This document shows positions 33,321-41,978 of a stretch of DNA of 42,035 bases, one piece after another. This DNA comes from Candidatus Helarchaeota archaeon (GTDB lineage: Archaea > Asgardarchaeota > Lokiarchaeia > Helarchaeales > HEL-GB-A), in the NCBI GenBank assembly GCA_016840125.1, contig JAEOSY010000490.1:1-42035 (forward strand). The letters are read 5' to 3'. Position numbers and translations under genes: made by a program. Each line of letters begins with the position of its first letter. Position 1 is the stretch's first letter. The notes beneath the pieces were generated by a model. The model had not been told where the DNA came from, made no database searches, and saw only the letters and a list, made by a program, of their open reading frames with translations.

Positions 33321-35686
33321 GGCAGAAACTTACCTTAGTTGCTCAGCTGATATTTGTCACCTTTCTGCTTTTCGGTCTATTCGGTTCTATGGTGATGCTA
33401 CCTGCTCTCCAAAATCTACAGAATACAGACCTTCAATCCACAGTCGTAAAGGATTGGACCTACATGGTCTACTTGGATGCGGATAACAACTTGGACAGCT
33501 ACGGAGTCGACGACATCAATGAGATGGAAGATGGGTTCAATGACGCCGTTGCTGGCGATGTGAATGTCATTGTATTCATTGACCGGGAGCATTCAGGCGC
33601 TAAAACATATCAAATTTCCCATGACGAGGCGCCGGGGGTAGTTACATCGACCATCTTAACCACGGGATTCCCCTCCGAGCCGAATATGGGTGCCAAGCTG
33701 ACGTTGAAGAATTTCATTACGTACGTGTTCAACAACTTCCCCGCCGATAAATATGTGCTCGATCTGTGGGACCACGGCGGCGGCATCTTTGGAATTTGCT
33801 GGGATGATTCCAGCGGGAATGATAAGCTGAGCTTTGACGAGGTCGACGAGGCAATTGACGAAGCCTGCACCGCTGCGGGTGAAACCATTGATATACTGGC
33901 TATGGACGCATGCCTTATGCATATGCTTGAAGTAGACTACGAGTTCCGAGAGAAGGTTGAAATAATTCTAGCATCCGAGGAAACAATCCCAGGAGACGGT
34001 TATCCTTATGATGACATGATCGAAAGCCTCTGTGATAATCCTACATGGGATCCAGTCACGTTCGCTAATGACATGGTGAATGATTACTACGCTTCATATC
34101 CTTCTAGTGATATCACACTTTCTGCGGTAGATGTCAGACCCAGCTCAATCAATCCATTGATGAACGCGTTCAATAACTTCACAGCGGAATTAATCGACCA
34201 AGTTGCTGGTGGGGAAAAAAATACCATTGCCGCGGCTCGAGCGGCAACACAGGAGTTTTACTATGATATTTTCGTAGATCTTTATGATTTTGCTGATGAG
34301 GCCCAGGCGCGATTTACCGATCCGGGCTTTGATACCTCCGCTGCTAATTTGAAATCAAATATAACCGCCGCAGTAATTAATTCAAAGCAACGTAATAATC
34401 CCGATGCCTATGGGATTGCTATTTACTTCCCCAGTTTAAAAGCTGATTATGATAGTGGCTATTCAACTGTGATCGATCTCGGTCAGGAAACCGATTGGGA
34501 TAAATTCTTAACTGATTACTATGACGGTCCAAGCTATTCGCTTTCGCTGATAAGCTATAGTTACAATGATTCATTGAGCGTAGCTGCATGGAATGATGGA
34601 GACGATATTGTAGATCCAGGTGAAACCGTTAATGTGTCAATTTCAATCAAAAATACGGGGTCTGTTGGCGCTACAAATGTTAACGGAACTCTCAGCACCA
34701 CTGATCCGAACATCACAATGGTAGTTGATTTCCGAGATTATGGTGCTCTATCTCAAGGTAGTTCTCTAACTCTAGATTTTAGAATCAATGTGAGCCAAAC
34801 CGCGGTTACTGGCCAGGTGATCACCTTTGATTTTGTTATCAATGGAACCTTCCTAAAAAATTATGCAAAAACTAAGACCATCTATTTAATAGTGAATGTA
34901 TCAACAATCTTTGGTGGGGATAGTTTCGCTAACGCTGTGGAAGTTACAGAAGGGGTGTTCAATAGCATTATGCCGGGGTTAGATCCGCTAGACCTCAGTG
35001 CATGGTTCAAAATTGAGGTAAATATCAGCAAGTACCTCATCGTATCCATTCTTACAGCTGGTTCAGGAACCGACTTTGATGCTTTTATTTACAGCCCGTC
35101 CGGTTCAATATTGACCATGGCGGCTATTGACGCCTACCCAGATACATGCAGCACATACGCGCCGGTTACAGGTTATTATCGAATTCGGATTCATCCATTT
35201 ACAGGCGAGGGGGTCTTCGCGCTCAATGTGACCATTTCGGATTCTCCCGGGCCTGAGGATGGGCTTGCGTTTGGGACTGCGATCTCCTTCCGCCCGAACT
35301 ACACAACCGCGACTGGTTCATGCCCCGCGGCTAGCTCCACTGGATACATGTACTACCGAGTCTATCTCTCATCAGGGCAATCGATTAGAGTAACACTTGA
35401 CGGTGATAGCGCACAGCATGATTTCGACCTCTACTTGCTAGATGGTAGTCTAAATCTTCTAACCAACAGCTATGCCTATAACTACCCCGAAAGTCTAACG
35501 TATACAGCTCAGTCCGATGGCTATATCTATATCCTCGTGGTTCCTTATTCGGGTAGTGGCTCCTTCACTATCACCTTGGAATACGTCGATCTTGGATTGC
35601 CGGAGTGGCTCATCTGGGTCATCATTGTCTGTGTGGCAGCCGCTGTGATCGCTGGAATCTATCTGTTCTTTAAAGCTTCCCACTAA
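33317..35686 (+). CDS. Clostripain-like (C11) secreted protease 3
   Basis: A 789-residue exported protein with signal peptide (about 8-30). The C11 dyad is His153 (LWDHGGG) and Cys199 (AMDACLMH). A CARDB-like domain and two PPC-like domains with FDAFIYSP and FDLYLLD calcium-type loops follow, then a C-terminal membrane helix near 757-782. The architecture is the same as protease 2. It starts within the last codons of the preceding gene (ATGA overlap). A T-rich tract follows the stop. Confidence 0.92.
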   Translation: MRQKLTLVAQLIFVTFLLFGLFGSMVMLPALQNLQNTDLQSTVVKDWTYMVYLDADNNLDSYGVDDINEMEDGFNDAVAGDVNVIVFIDREHSGAKTYQISHDEAPGVVTSTILTTGFPSEPNMGAKLTLKNFITYVFNNFPADKYVLDLWDHGGGIFGICWDDSSGNDKLSFDEVDEAIDEACTAAGETIDILAMDACLMHMLEVDYEFREKVEIILASEETIPGDGYPYDDMIESLCDNPTWDPVTFANDMVNDYYASYPSSDITLSAVDVRPSSINPLMNAFNNFTAELIDQVAGGEKNTIAAARAATQEFYYDIFVDLYDFADEAQARFTDPGFDTSAANLKSNITAAVINSKQRNNPDAYGIAIYFPSLKADYDSGYSTVIDLGQETDWDKFLTDYYDGPSYSLSLISYSYNDSLSVAAWNDGDDIVDPGETVNVSISIKNTGSVGATNVNGTLSTTDPNITMVVDFRDYGALSQGSSLTLDFRINVSQTAVTGQVITFDFVINGTFLKNYAKTKTIYLIVNVSTIFGGDSFANAVEVTEGVFNSIMPGLDPLDLSAWFKIEVNISKYLIVSILTAGSGTDFDAFIYSPSGSILTMAAIDAYPDTCSTYAPVTGYYRIRIHPFTGEGVFALNVTISDSPGPEDGLAFGTAISFRPNYTTATGSCPAASSTGYMYYRVYLSSGQSIRVTLDGDSAQHDFDLYLLDGSLNLLTNSYAYNYPESLTYTAQSDGYIYILVVPYSGSGSFTITLEYVDLGLPEWLIWVIIVCVAAAVIAGIYLFFKASH

Positions 35687-35720
35687 ATTTCTTTTTTTAT
35701 TTCCCTATTTTTTTTCTTTC
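35687..35720 (+). terminator. T-rich terminator after protease 3
   Basis: Immediately after the stop codon the plus strand has T7 and T8 runs (TTTCTTTTTTTATTTCCC..., then T8), typical of archaeal intrinsic termination. Confidence 0.5.
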
Positions 35721-35835
35721 ATTAACACTTACTCAACAATTGATTTGTTTAGTCAAATTGCCCCTCAATTCTTCATAAGAAGAAAAATTAGAAATCTATA
35801 ATAAACATACGGAATTAGGTTGAAACGTATTTGAG

Positions 35836-36102
35836 CTATCTTCGATAAATTCGCACGATATCGCGAGTCTTGGACGAAAAATCAGGGAGGATGCGATATC
35901 GTTTCGGGCTCTTCTTTTGTTCCACATCTAAAAAACCAAAATGTTCCAACCACACTAAGGTATTAGACAATTTCCGAATCAATTTTCCGTTTTCACTCTC
36001 AATTTTGAGTAATTTTCGCAACCGTTTTACGGTGATGAAGATGGTATTGGCGTCCTGCATTCTAGAGATCACCTGAATGATATCCGGGAATTCTATTTCC
36101 AA
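35836..36102 (-). CDS. Small winged-helix-like partner of the RHH regulator
   Basis: An 88-residue protein starting with TTG at 36100-36102, which overlaps the last codons of the RHH gene, so translation is coupled. It has an alpha-rich N-terminus and a LVWLEHFGFLDVEQ...KRYRIL segment like the recognition helix and wing of a winged-helix domain. It is probably a transcription factor or a toxin/antitoxin-style partner; no characteristic toxin motif is visible. Confidence 0.65.
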   Translation of the reverse strand: MEIEFPDIIQVISRMQDANTIFITVKRLRKLLKIESENGKLIRKLSNTLVWLEHFGFLDVEQKKSPKRYRILPDFSSKTRDIVRIYRR

Positions 36103-36431
36103 AAAGACTCAATCCTCGCTTGTTTATTTTTCTCTGATTTAGCCGGTGGTTGGTTTTTATGGAGACCCAGATTCTGATTTAAACTTGCTCTATATTGATC
36201 AAGGCTTTTTTGAAGTCCTGCTGCTTTCTGTTTCGTAAGGAACTCTTTAACTTCATCTGACATCTGCTCAATCCGGGGATTAAATAATAGAACCATATCT
36301 CGTTTCAATAGTTTTCGTATCGCAATTCGAATAAATTCGCTAGCACAAGGAATATCCTTCTCACAAATAATTTCGTCGATCAATTTTAGGTACAAATGCG
36401 GCAGATGAATCGTGGTGTTTCTTTTCCCCAT
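36093..36431 (-). CDS. Ribbon-helix-helix (RHH) DNA-binding protein
   Basis: A protein of 112 residues from ATG 36429-36431 (116 from the in-frame GTG at 36443). The N-terminus TTIHLPHLYLKLIDEI followed by ASEFIRIAIRKLLKR is a textbook Arc/MetJ/CopG ribbon-helix-helix: beta strand, helix, helix. The C-terminal half is charged and probably extended. The start is chosen so that the RHH strand begins about five residues in. A strong BRE/TATA (36501-36515) and palindromic sites just upstream suggest autoregulation. Confidence 0.82.
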   Translation of the reverse strand: MGKRNTTIHLPHLYLKLIDEIICEKDIPCASEFIRIAIRKLLKRDMVLLFNPRIEQMSDEVKEFLTKQKAAGLQKSLDQYRASLNQNLGLHKNQPPAKSEKNKQARIESFWK

Positions 36432-36500
36432 AAGATTTCTCACTTTTTCATATCTGGAAGTAGGATTTTTTGGTCTCTAGTATATATTAAATAACACTTT

Positions 36501-36560
36501 TTATATAAGTTTTGCGCAAAAAACTGCTTTTTATGCCACGATTTTTCAATTTGCGCATTT
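36501..36560 (-). promoter_or_regulatory. RHH promoter with palindromic operator sites
   Basis: On the minus strand GCAAAAC-TTATATAA (plus 36501-36515) is a near-ideal archaeal BRE plus TATA box. It overlaps a perfect 12-bp palindrome TTTTGCGCAAAA (36510-36521). A second TTGCGCA core lies at 36551-36557, centre to centre 39 bp apart. Binding at these sites would block TBP/TFB access. Confidence 0.6.
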
Positions 36561-36561
36561 C

Positions 36562-36790
36562 GAAAGGTTAATTTACGGTTTAAGGAGTTGAGGTTAGTTT
36601 CCACTGCAAACTTTCCTTGGAGAAATACTTAATTCAAAATTTAAGTAGTTAGGGTCCATTTCCAATGGAGTTGTAGGTTCGAAGTCATTTCTTATTTTAA
36701 AACAAGAACATACCAAATCTAGTTTGTTTCAGATAGTGGCAATATTCCGTTCGATTATAGTCAATTTTATATTTTTTAGGGGTGCATAAA
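36562..36790. other. Non-coding region with a degenerate direct repeat
   Basis: No long gene. A 25-base motif TTTAAGGAGTTGAGG... (36579-36603) recurs at 36640-36664 with 19 of 25 identical positions, spaced 61 bases apart. An AT-rich TTTTATATTTTTTAGGGG segment before 36791 can serve as promoter and ribosome site for the plus strand. Confidence 0.4.
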
Positions 36791-36877
36791 ATGACTAATA
36801 GCGCTGTTTTGGCTTCCCAACTTAATAGATATGAAAAAATCTTCAGACATTCCGATATTAAAAAGCAAGATTATTAA
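36791..36877 (+). CDS. Possible 28-residue leader peptide or micro-ORF
   Basis: ATG 36791 is preceded by GGGGTG at suitable spacing and by a TATA-like stretch. The frame reads MTNSAVLASQLNRYEKIFRH and eight more residues to TAA 36875-36877. It ends 59 bases before the 407-residue gene. The well-placed ribosome site is the main support; function unknown, and chance is possible. Confidence 0.35.
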   Translation: MTNSAVLASQLNRYEKIFRHSDIKKQDY

Positions 36878-36936
36878 ATCACCTTCAACAGTGTTAGTTA
36901 GATTTCAAAGCAATCTATTAATCTCAGGAGATACAT

Positions 36937-38160
36937 GTGCTGCAAGAAATGGTCTTTAAGGGCGAACCTCCGCTAAATAGGCTTGAAAAGGATGTCATAG
37001 ACAAGAAAGCAGATGCCTATGAGTCCGCATTGATCTCACTAGTCCCTATTAAAATGTTAATTTACCCCTATGTTAAAGATTTCCGAAGAAAATTGGTGAA
37101 GCAGAAGAATCTCCTTCTTGAAGCCGCAAAGAAAATATTGCAAGATCCTGAAGGAAAGCAAAATATAATTAAAAAAGTAGAAAAGAAGTATTACAAAGAA
37201 AGTCCGTTCTATGCTTTAGTCATGCTGTACATCCCTCGAATAATTGTACCGCGCCATATCCAGAAGCTTTTAAAACGGTTTGAAAGCCGAACAAAACGCT
37301 ATTGTCGTCAGAGAATTCGTGATTTCACCGCCTTCCTCCGCATTATCCAAGCCTCTGATCTCAACCCAAATGCGCAGGTGAAAGATTTTTGGCAGTATGT
37401 TTTTCCCGAGGATCAACAATTCACGGGTTATCTGCGAGCCCAGTATGAATATGACCGTAAAGTTTTACGAATGTTCAAAAAAGGTGCCAGCTGGCGTAAT
37501 TTCTACACCCTCGATGTGCTCAACAGTTTCAGTATCAGTTTTATTCCACTTTATCGGTTATTCTCACGAATTTGGAAGAAAATTGCCGAAGCCATGGAGG
37601 ATTTTATGAAATCCAAAGTCCTGGATTTCTACCTGGTGGATTCCCTCTCAGATCATGTGTATAATCTTTTGAAGGAGAAAAGTTATCGGTTTTTGTTGGA
37701 GGAAACTTTTGAGGTTGACCCAGACGAGTTTAAAAAGACGATTCATGAACCCTGGTTTATCATGCAAAAGAATCCGCAAAAAGGCTTAACTGTTGAACGG
37801 ATTCACCCGGAGGGCGCTGGCGTCCATCCTGATGGAGAACGCTACACTGCGAAACTAAGTCTCTTATTAATGAAAATGATTATCAAATGGGATGTCCATT
37901 ACCGATTCGAGGGAGCGATAGAAGAGTGGTGGATTGTAAATAGTAATTACACCAAATCTATGTCTGGGTACTGTATTTATGAACGAACTCCGGAGGGACA
38001 CACCCATTTTTACAGTATAACGGCGAAGGTAGAAATTTCGGAACATCTGGCCGCGCTGGGAGAATTGATGATGCCGATGCTAGAAAAGATGTCGAAGGAA
38101 AATACACAAATAATGATGGCGAACGTCAAAAAGTATTACCTTGAGAAGAACTCGAGCTGA
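36937..38160 (+). CDS. Uncharacterised 407-residue protein
   Basis: A soluble protein with GTG start after a good AGGAGATA site. The N-terminal ~200 residues are strongly basic and helical. The C-terminal part (about 255-395) has alternating beta pattern and a final long helix (EHLAALGELMMPMLEKM), which resembles a START/SRPBCC-like ligand-binding fold; this is a guess from pattern. There is no catalytic motif, signal peptide or clear membrane helix. No family is recognised. It ends ten bases before a convergent membrane-protein gene. Confidence 0.7.
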   Translation: MLQEMVFKGEPPLNRLEKDVIDKKADAYESALISLVPIKMLIYPYVKDFRRKLVKQKNLLLEAAKKILQDPEGKQNIIKKVEKKYYKESPFYALVMLYIPRIIVPRHIQKLLKRFESRTKRYCRQRIRDFTAFLRIIQASDLNPNAQVKDFWQYVFPEDQQFTGYLRAQYEYDRKVLRMFKKGASWRNFYTLDVLNSFSISFIPLYRLFSRIWKKIAEAMEDFMKSKVLDFYLVDSLSDHVYNLLKEKSYRFLLEETFEVDPDEFKKTIHEPWFIMQKNPQKGLTVERIHPEGAGVHPDGERYTAKLSLLLMKMIIKWDVHYRFEGAIEEWWIVNSNYTKSMSGYCIYERTPEGHTHFYSITAKVEISEHLAALGELMMPMLEKMSKENTQIMMANVKKYYLEKNSS

Positions 38161-38170
38161 TTCTGGTTTT

Positions 38171-38899
38171 TTAAACGTATTTGTAAATTATTGAGAGACT
38201 ATACCCCATCAGTACTGCTCCTCCTGCTTGTGCTAGCGGTGTAAAGTATCGGACAAACTCTGGATCTAAGTTTTGAGTTATAAAATATGCCTCCGGCATA
38301 TCGCCTAGAACCCCGAGTAGTAATAACAAAAATCCAACGATCATGACAAGCCACGCAATTCGTTGCGCTCGAGTTATGGCGGTTTTTGCAAGATATAGAA
38401 AGAGCACTACTGGAAATAAACCAACAATGAAAAAACAGACTGCATAAAGGAGAAAAATCCAATCCTGCCATCCGGTAAAATACATTGCAAAGGATAGAAA
38501 AGTTGTAAATATCGAAGTTATCATCAAGATAAATTTAGTTCTATTATTCATGACATATTTTTCAAATGCAAAATAGAAAATTGCGATTCCCAGCCAAATA
38601 AAAACATAATAAAAAAGCCGTAAGACTAAGTCCCAAATCTCAATCGTCGTTGGCATGAGGAAATAATTGTAAAGTTCAACAGTAGATTTGCCTCCCATAA
38701 GCCTGCGTAACACATCTACAATTCTAGACATGGTGAAAAAAGTGGCAAAGCAGACTATACCTAGGATAAACACCCCAGATCCGGTTTCCATCTTCCTATA
38801 TTTTACGAAGAAGTAAATTATAATAATAAAGAAAACTGCAATCACAATACTCCATAGGAAAATATCAATGGTTTCTAGGTTTGTTCCATTCAATTCCAC
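38171..38899 (-). CDS. Seven-TM membrane protein of unknown function
   Basis: A 242-residue protein with about seven hydrophobic helices and short loops, starting with GTG at 38897-38899 (MELNGTN). An N-x-T sequon at residue 4 suits an outside N-terminus. It resembles in layout 7TM sensor modules found alone in archaea, but no family signature is seen. It is divergent from the ABC transporter gene across an AT-rich 180-base gap. Confidence 0.75.
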   Translation of the reverse strand: MELNGTNLETIDIFLWSIVIAVFFIIIIYFFVKYRKMETGSGVFILGIVCFATFFTMSRIVDVLRRLMGGKSTVELYNYFLMPTTIEIWDLVLRLFYYVFIWLGIAIFYFAFEKYVMNNRTKFILMITSIFTTFLSFAMYFTGWQDWIFLLYAVCFFIVGLFPVVLFLYLAKTAITRAQRIAWLVMIVGFLLLLLGVLGDMPEAYFITQNLDPEFVRYFTPLAQAGGAVLMGYSLSIIYKYV

Positions 38900-39079
38900 T
38901 CACCGGACTCTTATTATCATCCTTTTTCCTTTAAAATGTTTGGTTTTTTCACTCTAAATTCTTCGATACATTTGTATTAATATTCATACTATTATTCATA
39001 TGAAAGGATTTATATTCTAAAATTAATATCTTTGAATCATATCATTTTATTATTCATCAACATATCGAGGTAATTCGAG
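38900..39079. promoter_or_regulatory. Divergent promoter region with repeated TATTATTCAT motif
   Basis: An AT-rich gap. The 10-mer TATTATTCAT occurs twice (38990-38999 and 39048-39057), with a related AATATTCAT near 38980. The repeat flanks possible TATA elements (TTTATATTCT) before the ABC operon and may be a regulator site. GAGGTAA before 39080 is the ribosome site of the ABC ATPase. Confidence 0.4.
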
Positions 39080-40027
39080 TTGAAAGAAGCAATTATCGAA
39101 ACTTTTGGACTAACCAAAGTATTTGGTCGAACGGTTGCAGTGAATGAGCTCAATTTAAAGGTGACCGGTGGCATCTACGGATTTTTAGGTCCGAATGGTG
39201 CGGGTAAAACCACCACTATAAAGATGCTGATCGGAGCGCTCTTCCCAACGAAAGGCAATATCGAACTTTTTGGGGAGGATGTTAGAGTAAAAGATCGGAC
39301 GAAAATCCATAAGCGCATCGGGTACGTCCCTGAACATCCAACATATTTTATGGGTATGACCGCTGAAAAAATGCTAGAATATATTGGCAACATCTTTCAC
39401 ATGCCAAAACAGGAACGGAAGAAGCGGATAAGCGAACTATTGGACCTAGTCGACTTAACTGAGGCGAAAAATCGCCCCATTGTTAAATTTTCTGCTGGGA
39501 TGAAACAGCGAATTGGTATCGCGCAAGCGCTGATGAACGAGCCAGACCTCCTAATAATGGATGAGATTACCTCAAATCTCGATCCCCTTGGTCGAAATCA
39601 AATAATCACTCTCCTCAAAACGCTTCGTCAGGAAGGAAAAACCATGTTCGTCTCAACGCATATACTCCCCGAGATCCAGAAGATGAATGCCGACTCCATT
39701 GGGATCATCGACCATGGACATTTGGTTATGGCCGGAACGATAGATGAGTTAAATGAAACTCTGGGAACCAAACTGATTAAAATTAGTCCAAACCATGAGC
39801 TATTTCGATCTGCTCTTTCGCCGTTGGTTACAAGAATGTCCGAAGAAATTGATGTTTTAGTTATCGAAACGGATAATAAGGAAATTGTTTGGGAAACTAT
39901 CGCAAAAATTTCCCTTGAAAATAAAATACCACTTAGCCAATTCAGCGCTTCAGGATTGGAAATTGAACAAATCTTCATGAAAGCGATAGAATCCGAAAAT
40001 GATCAGGGAGGTTTGAAAAGTGCGTAA
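39080..40027 (+). CDS. ABC transporter ATP-binding protein
   Basis: A 315-residue ABC-2-type ATPase. Walker A GPNGAGKTT is at 37-45, the signature FSAGMKQR at 137-144, and Walker B LLIMDE at 157-162, followed by the D-loop SNLDP and STH for the H-loop. A C-terminal regulatory extension covers about 220-315. TTG at 39080 follows GAGGTAATTC, a good ribosome site. The permease gene overlaps its end by eight bases, so the two are translationally coupled and form one transporter. Confidence 0.93.
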   Translation: MKEAIIETFGLTKVFGRTVAVNELNLKVTGGIYGFLGPNGAGKTTTIKMLIGALFPTKGNIELFGEDVRVKDRTKIHKRIGYVPEHPTYFMGMTAEKMLEYIGNIFHMPKQERKKRISELLDLVDLTEAKNRPIVKFSAGMKQRIGIAQALMNEPDLLIMDEITSNLDPLGRNQIITLLKTLRQEGKTMFVSTHILPEIQKMNADSIGIIDHGHLVMAGTIDELNETLGTKLIKISPNHELFRSALSPLVTRMSEEIDVLVIETDNKEIVWETIAKISLENKIPLSQFSASGLEIEQIFMKAIESENDQGGLKSA

Positions 40028-41915
40028 AATGTTACCAAGAATAAACCGGCTTAGAACACCTATACTAATTTTCTCGATGTTGTTTCTCTTCTGCCTTTTT
40101 GTGCAACAAACCTCACTTTTCGCGCTTCCGCAGCACAACTCACCGGCTAGTACTTCCACTCCACTTTCGACGAGCGTAACCTACGAATCTGGCACTACGA
40201 AAATCGAAAATCAGACTATTTTAGATGATATCTTTGTTATGCAAACTGCTGATGTAACGCTCATTAATACAACTGTTCAAGGTAGCATGTACGTTTTCAA
40301 TACAGGTACCCTAAACATCTCTCGAGGCTCTAATATTACTGGAAACGTTGTCACCTTCGATTCCACATCAATTACTATTGATAATTCCACTGTCGGAGGT
40401 ACAATCGAGTGTCATGATTCATCCTTATTGAACCTGACTCAATGCGATACTGGAAACACACAGGTCTGGAAATTCAATGATGCAAATATAACCATTGCAA
40501 ATAGTTCTCTCGGACTACTTAATGATTTCAATTTTGAGGGTTTCCCTAAATCTAGTTACATCCAGATTTTAGATTCTCAGATATCGGTAGTAAACCTAAA
40601 TGGAATATCTACGACCTACATAAACAATTCAAACACCCCAACTTTGAGTGATTCTTCACTCCCCTTTAACATCATTACAGGTCCAATTAGCTTCAATATT
40701 TTTACTATGAATTACACTGCCTATTCGACAGCTCAGCGTTCAGTCAACCTTACATGGCTGGGGTGGGAAAGCCCTATTATAGATGGGTTTATGAACCTGA
40801 CCTTTGAAATATATCTAGATGGGGAATTCTATTCAACTGTAAATGGCTCTGGATTCTCCGACTCATTTTCAGGGAGCTTCATGGTTAATCTAACGGAAAC
40901 CGGTCTGCATAACATTTCCCTTGTTTCCATTGATGGGAATGGAAATAATTACACTTCCACCATTGAAGTAGAGCTTATCGAATATCCGGTATTTCCCTGG
41001 TTTGAATTCTGGATTGTTATTGGAATTATAGCTGGGATAATAATTGCTGCTATTATGATATTAAAATACAAGCAGCGCCATGGCTATCAGAGCGCTTTGG
41101 GAACACTTTTGAAGAAGGAGTTAAGTGATAGCAAAATAAAAATAATACTCTTCTGTGTACTCGGTGCTGTCCCCGGAATCATCATGTTCTTCATTTTTAA
41201 TAGCTTACCTGGAGAAGCCACCATTGACGGTATTCGGGGGCTGGTAAATACGATCTATACAATGTTCCTCATGTACTTTGGTTTAGCCTTTAGTATCATG
41301 TTCGGGATGGGAGCTGTGGTGAAATCAAAGAAGGATGGCTCTTTATCATGGTTTTTGAGCAAACCCGTGCGGCGCTGGGAATTCCTCTGGGGTAAAACAA
41401 TTTCATTTCTCGTTATTATTATGTTCGTAGTTATATCAACTACAGTTTCCTTCGTCTTTGTAGGTATGTCCTTTATCGATCCAATTTACATCCCTGACCT
41501 GCTTTCGATGGGCGGATATGTATTTATTATAGGGCTCTCGGCACTTATCCCCTTGACTGCCATTGTCATTCTCTGCTCAACGGTGTTTAACAAGCCCGGA
41601 CTAGTAATTATAATACCTATTATTCTGTTAATGGTCGTCCCTGTTATTACGAGTTTTCTACCAATTGTGACGCGACACGAGTGGCCGCTACTCTTTTCCT
41701 TCACCTATTACTATGAATCCTTAGGGGGCAGTTGGGTCGCTTCGGGCGGTAGTGGGATCTTCGGATCTATGAGTGGCATGTACGGAAGTATGTTTGGAAT
41801 TACAATAACTACCCTAGATATAACACCAATCCAAATTATCTTAATTCTTTCCGGCATTACCATCGCTTGCCTCGCCCTCTCAACATACTATATCCAAAAG
41901 AAAGACATTCCCTAA
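40020..41915 (+). CDS. ABC-2-type permease fused to a beta-helix-like ectodomain
   Basis: A 631-residue protein. A hydrophobic segment (about 12-35) exports a ~290-residue extracellular part. Residues about 50-200 show repeated short strands rich in Asn/Thr/Ser (INTTVQGSMYVF, LNISRGSNITGNVV, ITIDNSTVGGTIEC), as in a right-handed beta-helix, followed by an Ig-like segment. A membrane helix at about 325-347 leads into six further helices of the ABC-2 permease, with the conserved FLSKPVRRWEFLWGK cytosolic turn. GTG at 40020 overlaps the ATPase gene. An ectodomain on an ABC-2 permease suggests export or surface interaction with a glycan or protein; this is inferred. Confidence 0.88.
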   Translation: MRKMLPRINRLRTPILIFSMLFLFCLFVQQTSLFALPQHNSPASTSTPLSTSVTYESGTTKIENQTILDDIFVMQTADVTLINTTVQGSMYVFNTGTLNISRGSNITGNVVTFDSTSITIDNSTVGGTIECHDSSLLNLTQCDTGNTQVWKFNDANITIANSSLGLLNDFNFEGFPKSSYIQILDSQISVVNLNGISTTYINNSNTPTLSDSSLPFNIITGPISFNIFTMNYTAYSTAQRSVNLTWLGWESPIIDGFMNLTFEIYLDGEFYSTVNGSGFSDSFSGSFMVNLTETGLHNISLVSIDGNGNNYTSTIEVELIEYPVFPWFEFWIVIGIIAGIIIAAIMILKYKQRHGYQSALGTLLKKELSDSKIKIILFCVLGAVPGIIMFFIFNSLPGEATIDGIRGLVNTIYTMFLMYFGLAFSIMFGMGAVVKSKKDGSLSWFLSKPVRRWEFLWGKTISFLVIIMFVVISTTVSFVFVGMSFIDPIYIPDLLSMGGYVFIIGLSALIPLTAIVILCSTVFNKPGLVIIIPIILLMVVPVITSFLPIVTRHEWPLLFSFTYYYESLGGSWVASGGSGIFGSMSGMYGSMFGITITTLDITPIQIILILSGITIACLALSTYYIQKKDIP

Positions 41916-41918
41916 TCT

Positions 41919-41940
41919 CTCTTTTTTCCTTTTTTTTTAC
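41919..41940 (+). terminator. T-rich terminator after the ABC permease
   Basis: The plus strand has C/T-rich sequence with T6 and T9 runs directly after the stop codon, a typical archaeal intrinsic terminator between convergent genes. Confidence 0.5.
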
Positions 41941-41978
41941 TTCTCGGTTCAAATTCCTTTGTATTGCTTCAAGCAAAA

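Noticed and set aside
41944..41960. GGTTCAAATTCC resembling a tRNA T-loop
   Set aside because: No acceptor stem, anticodon arm or D-loop can be formed around it.
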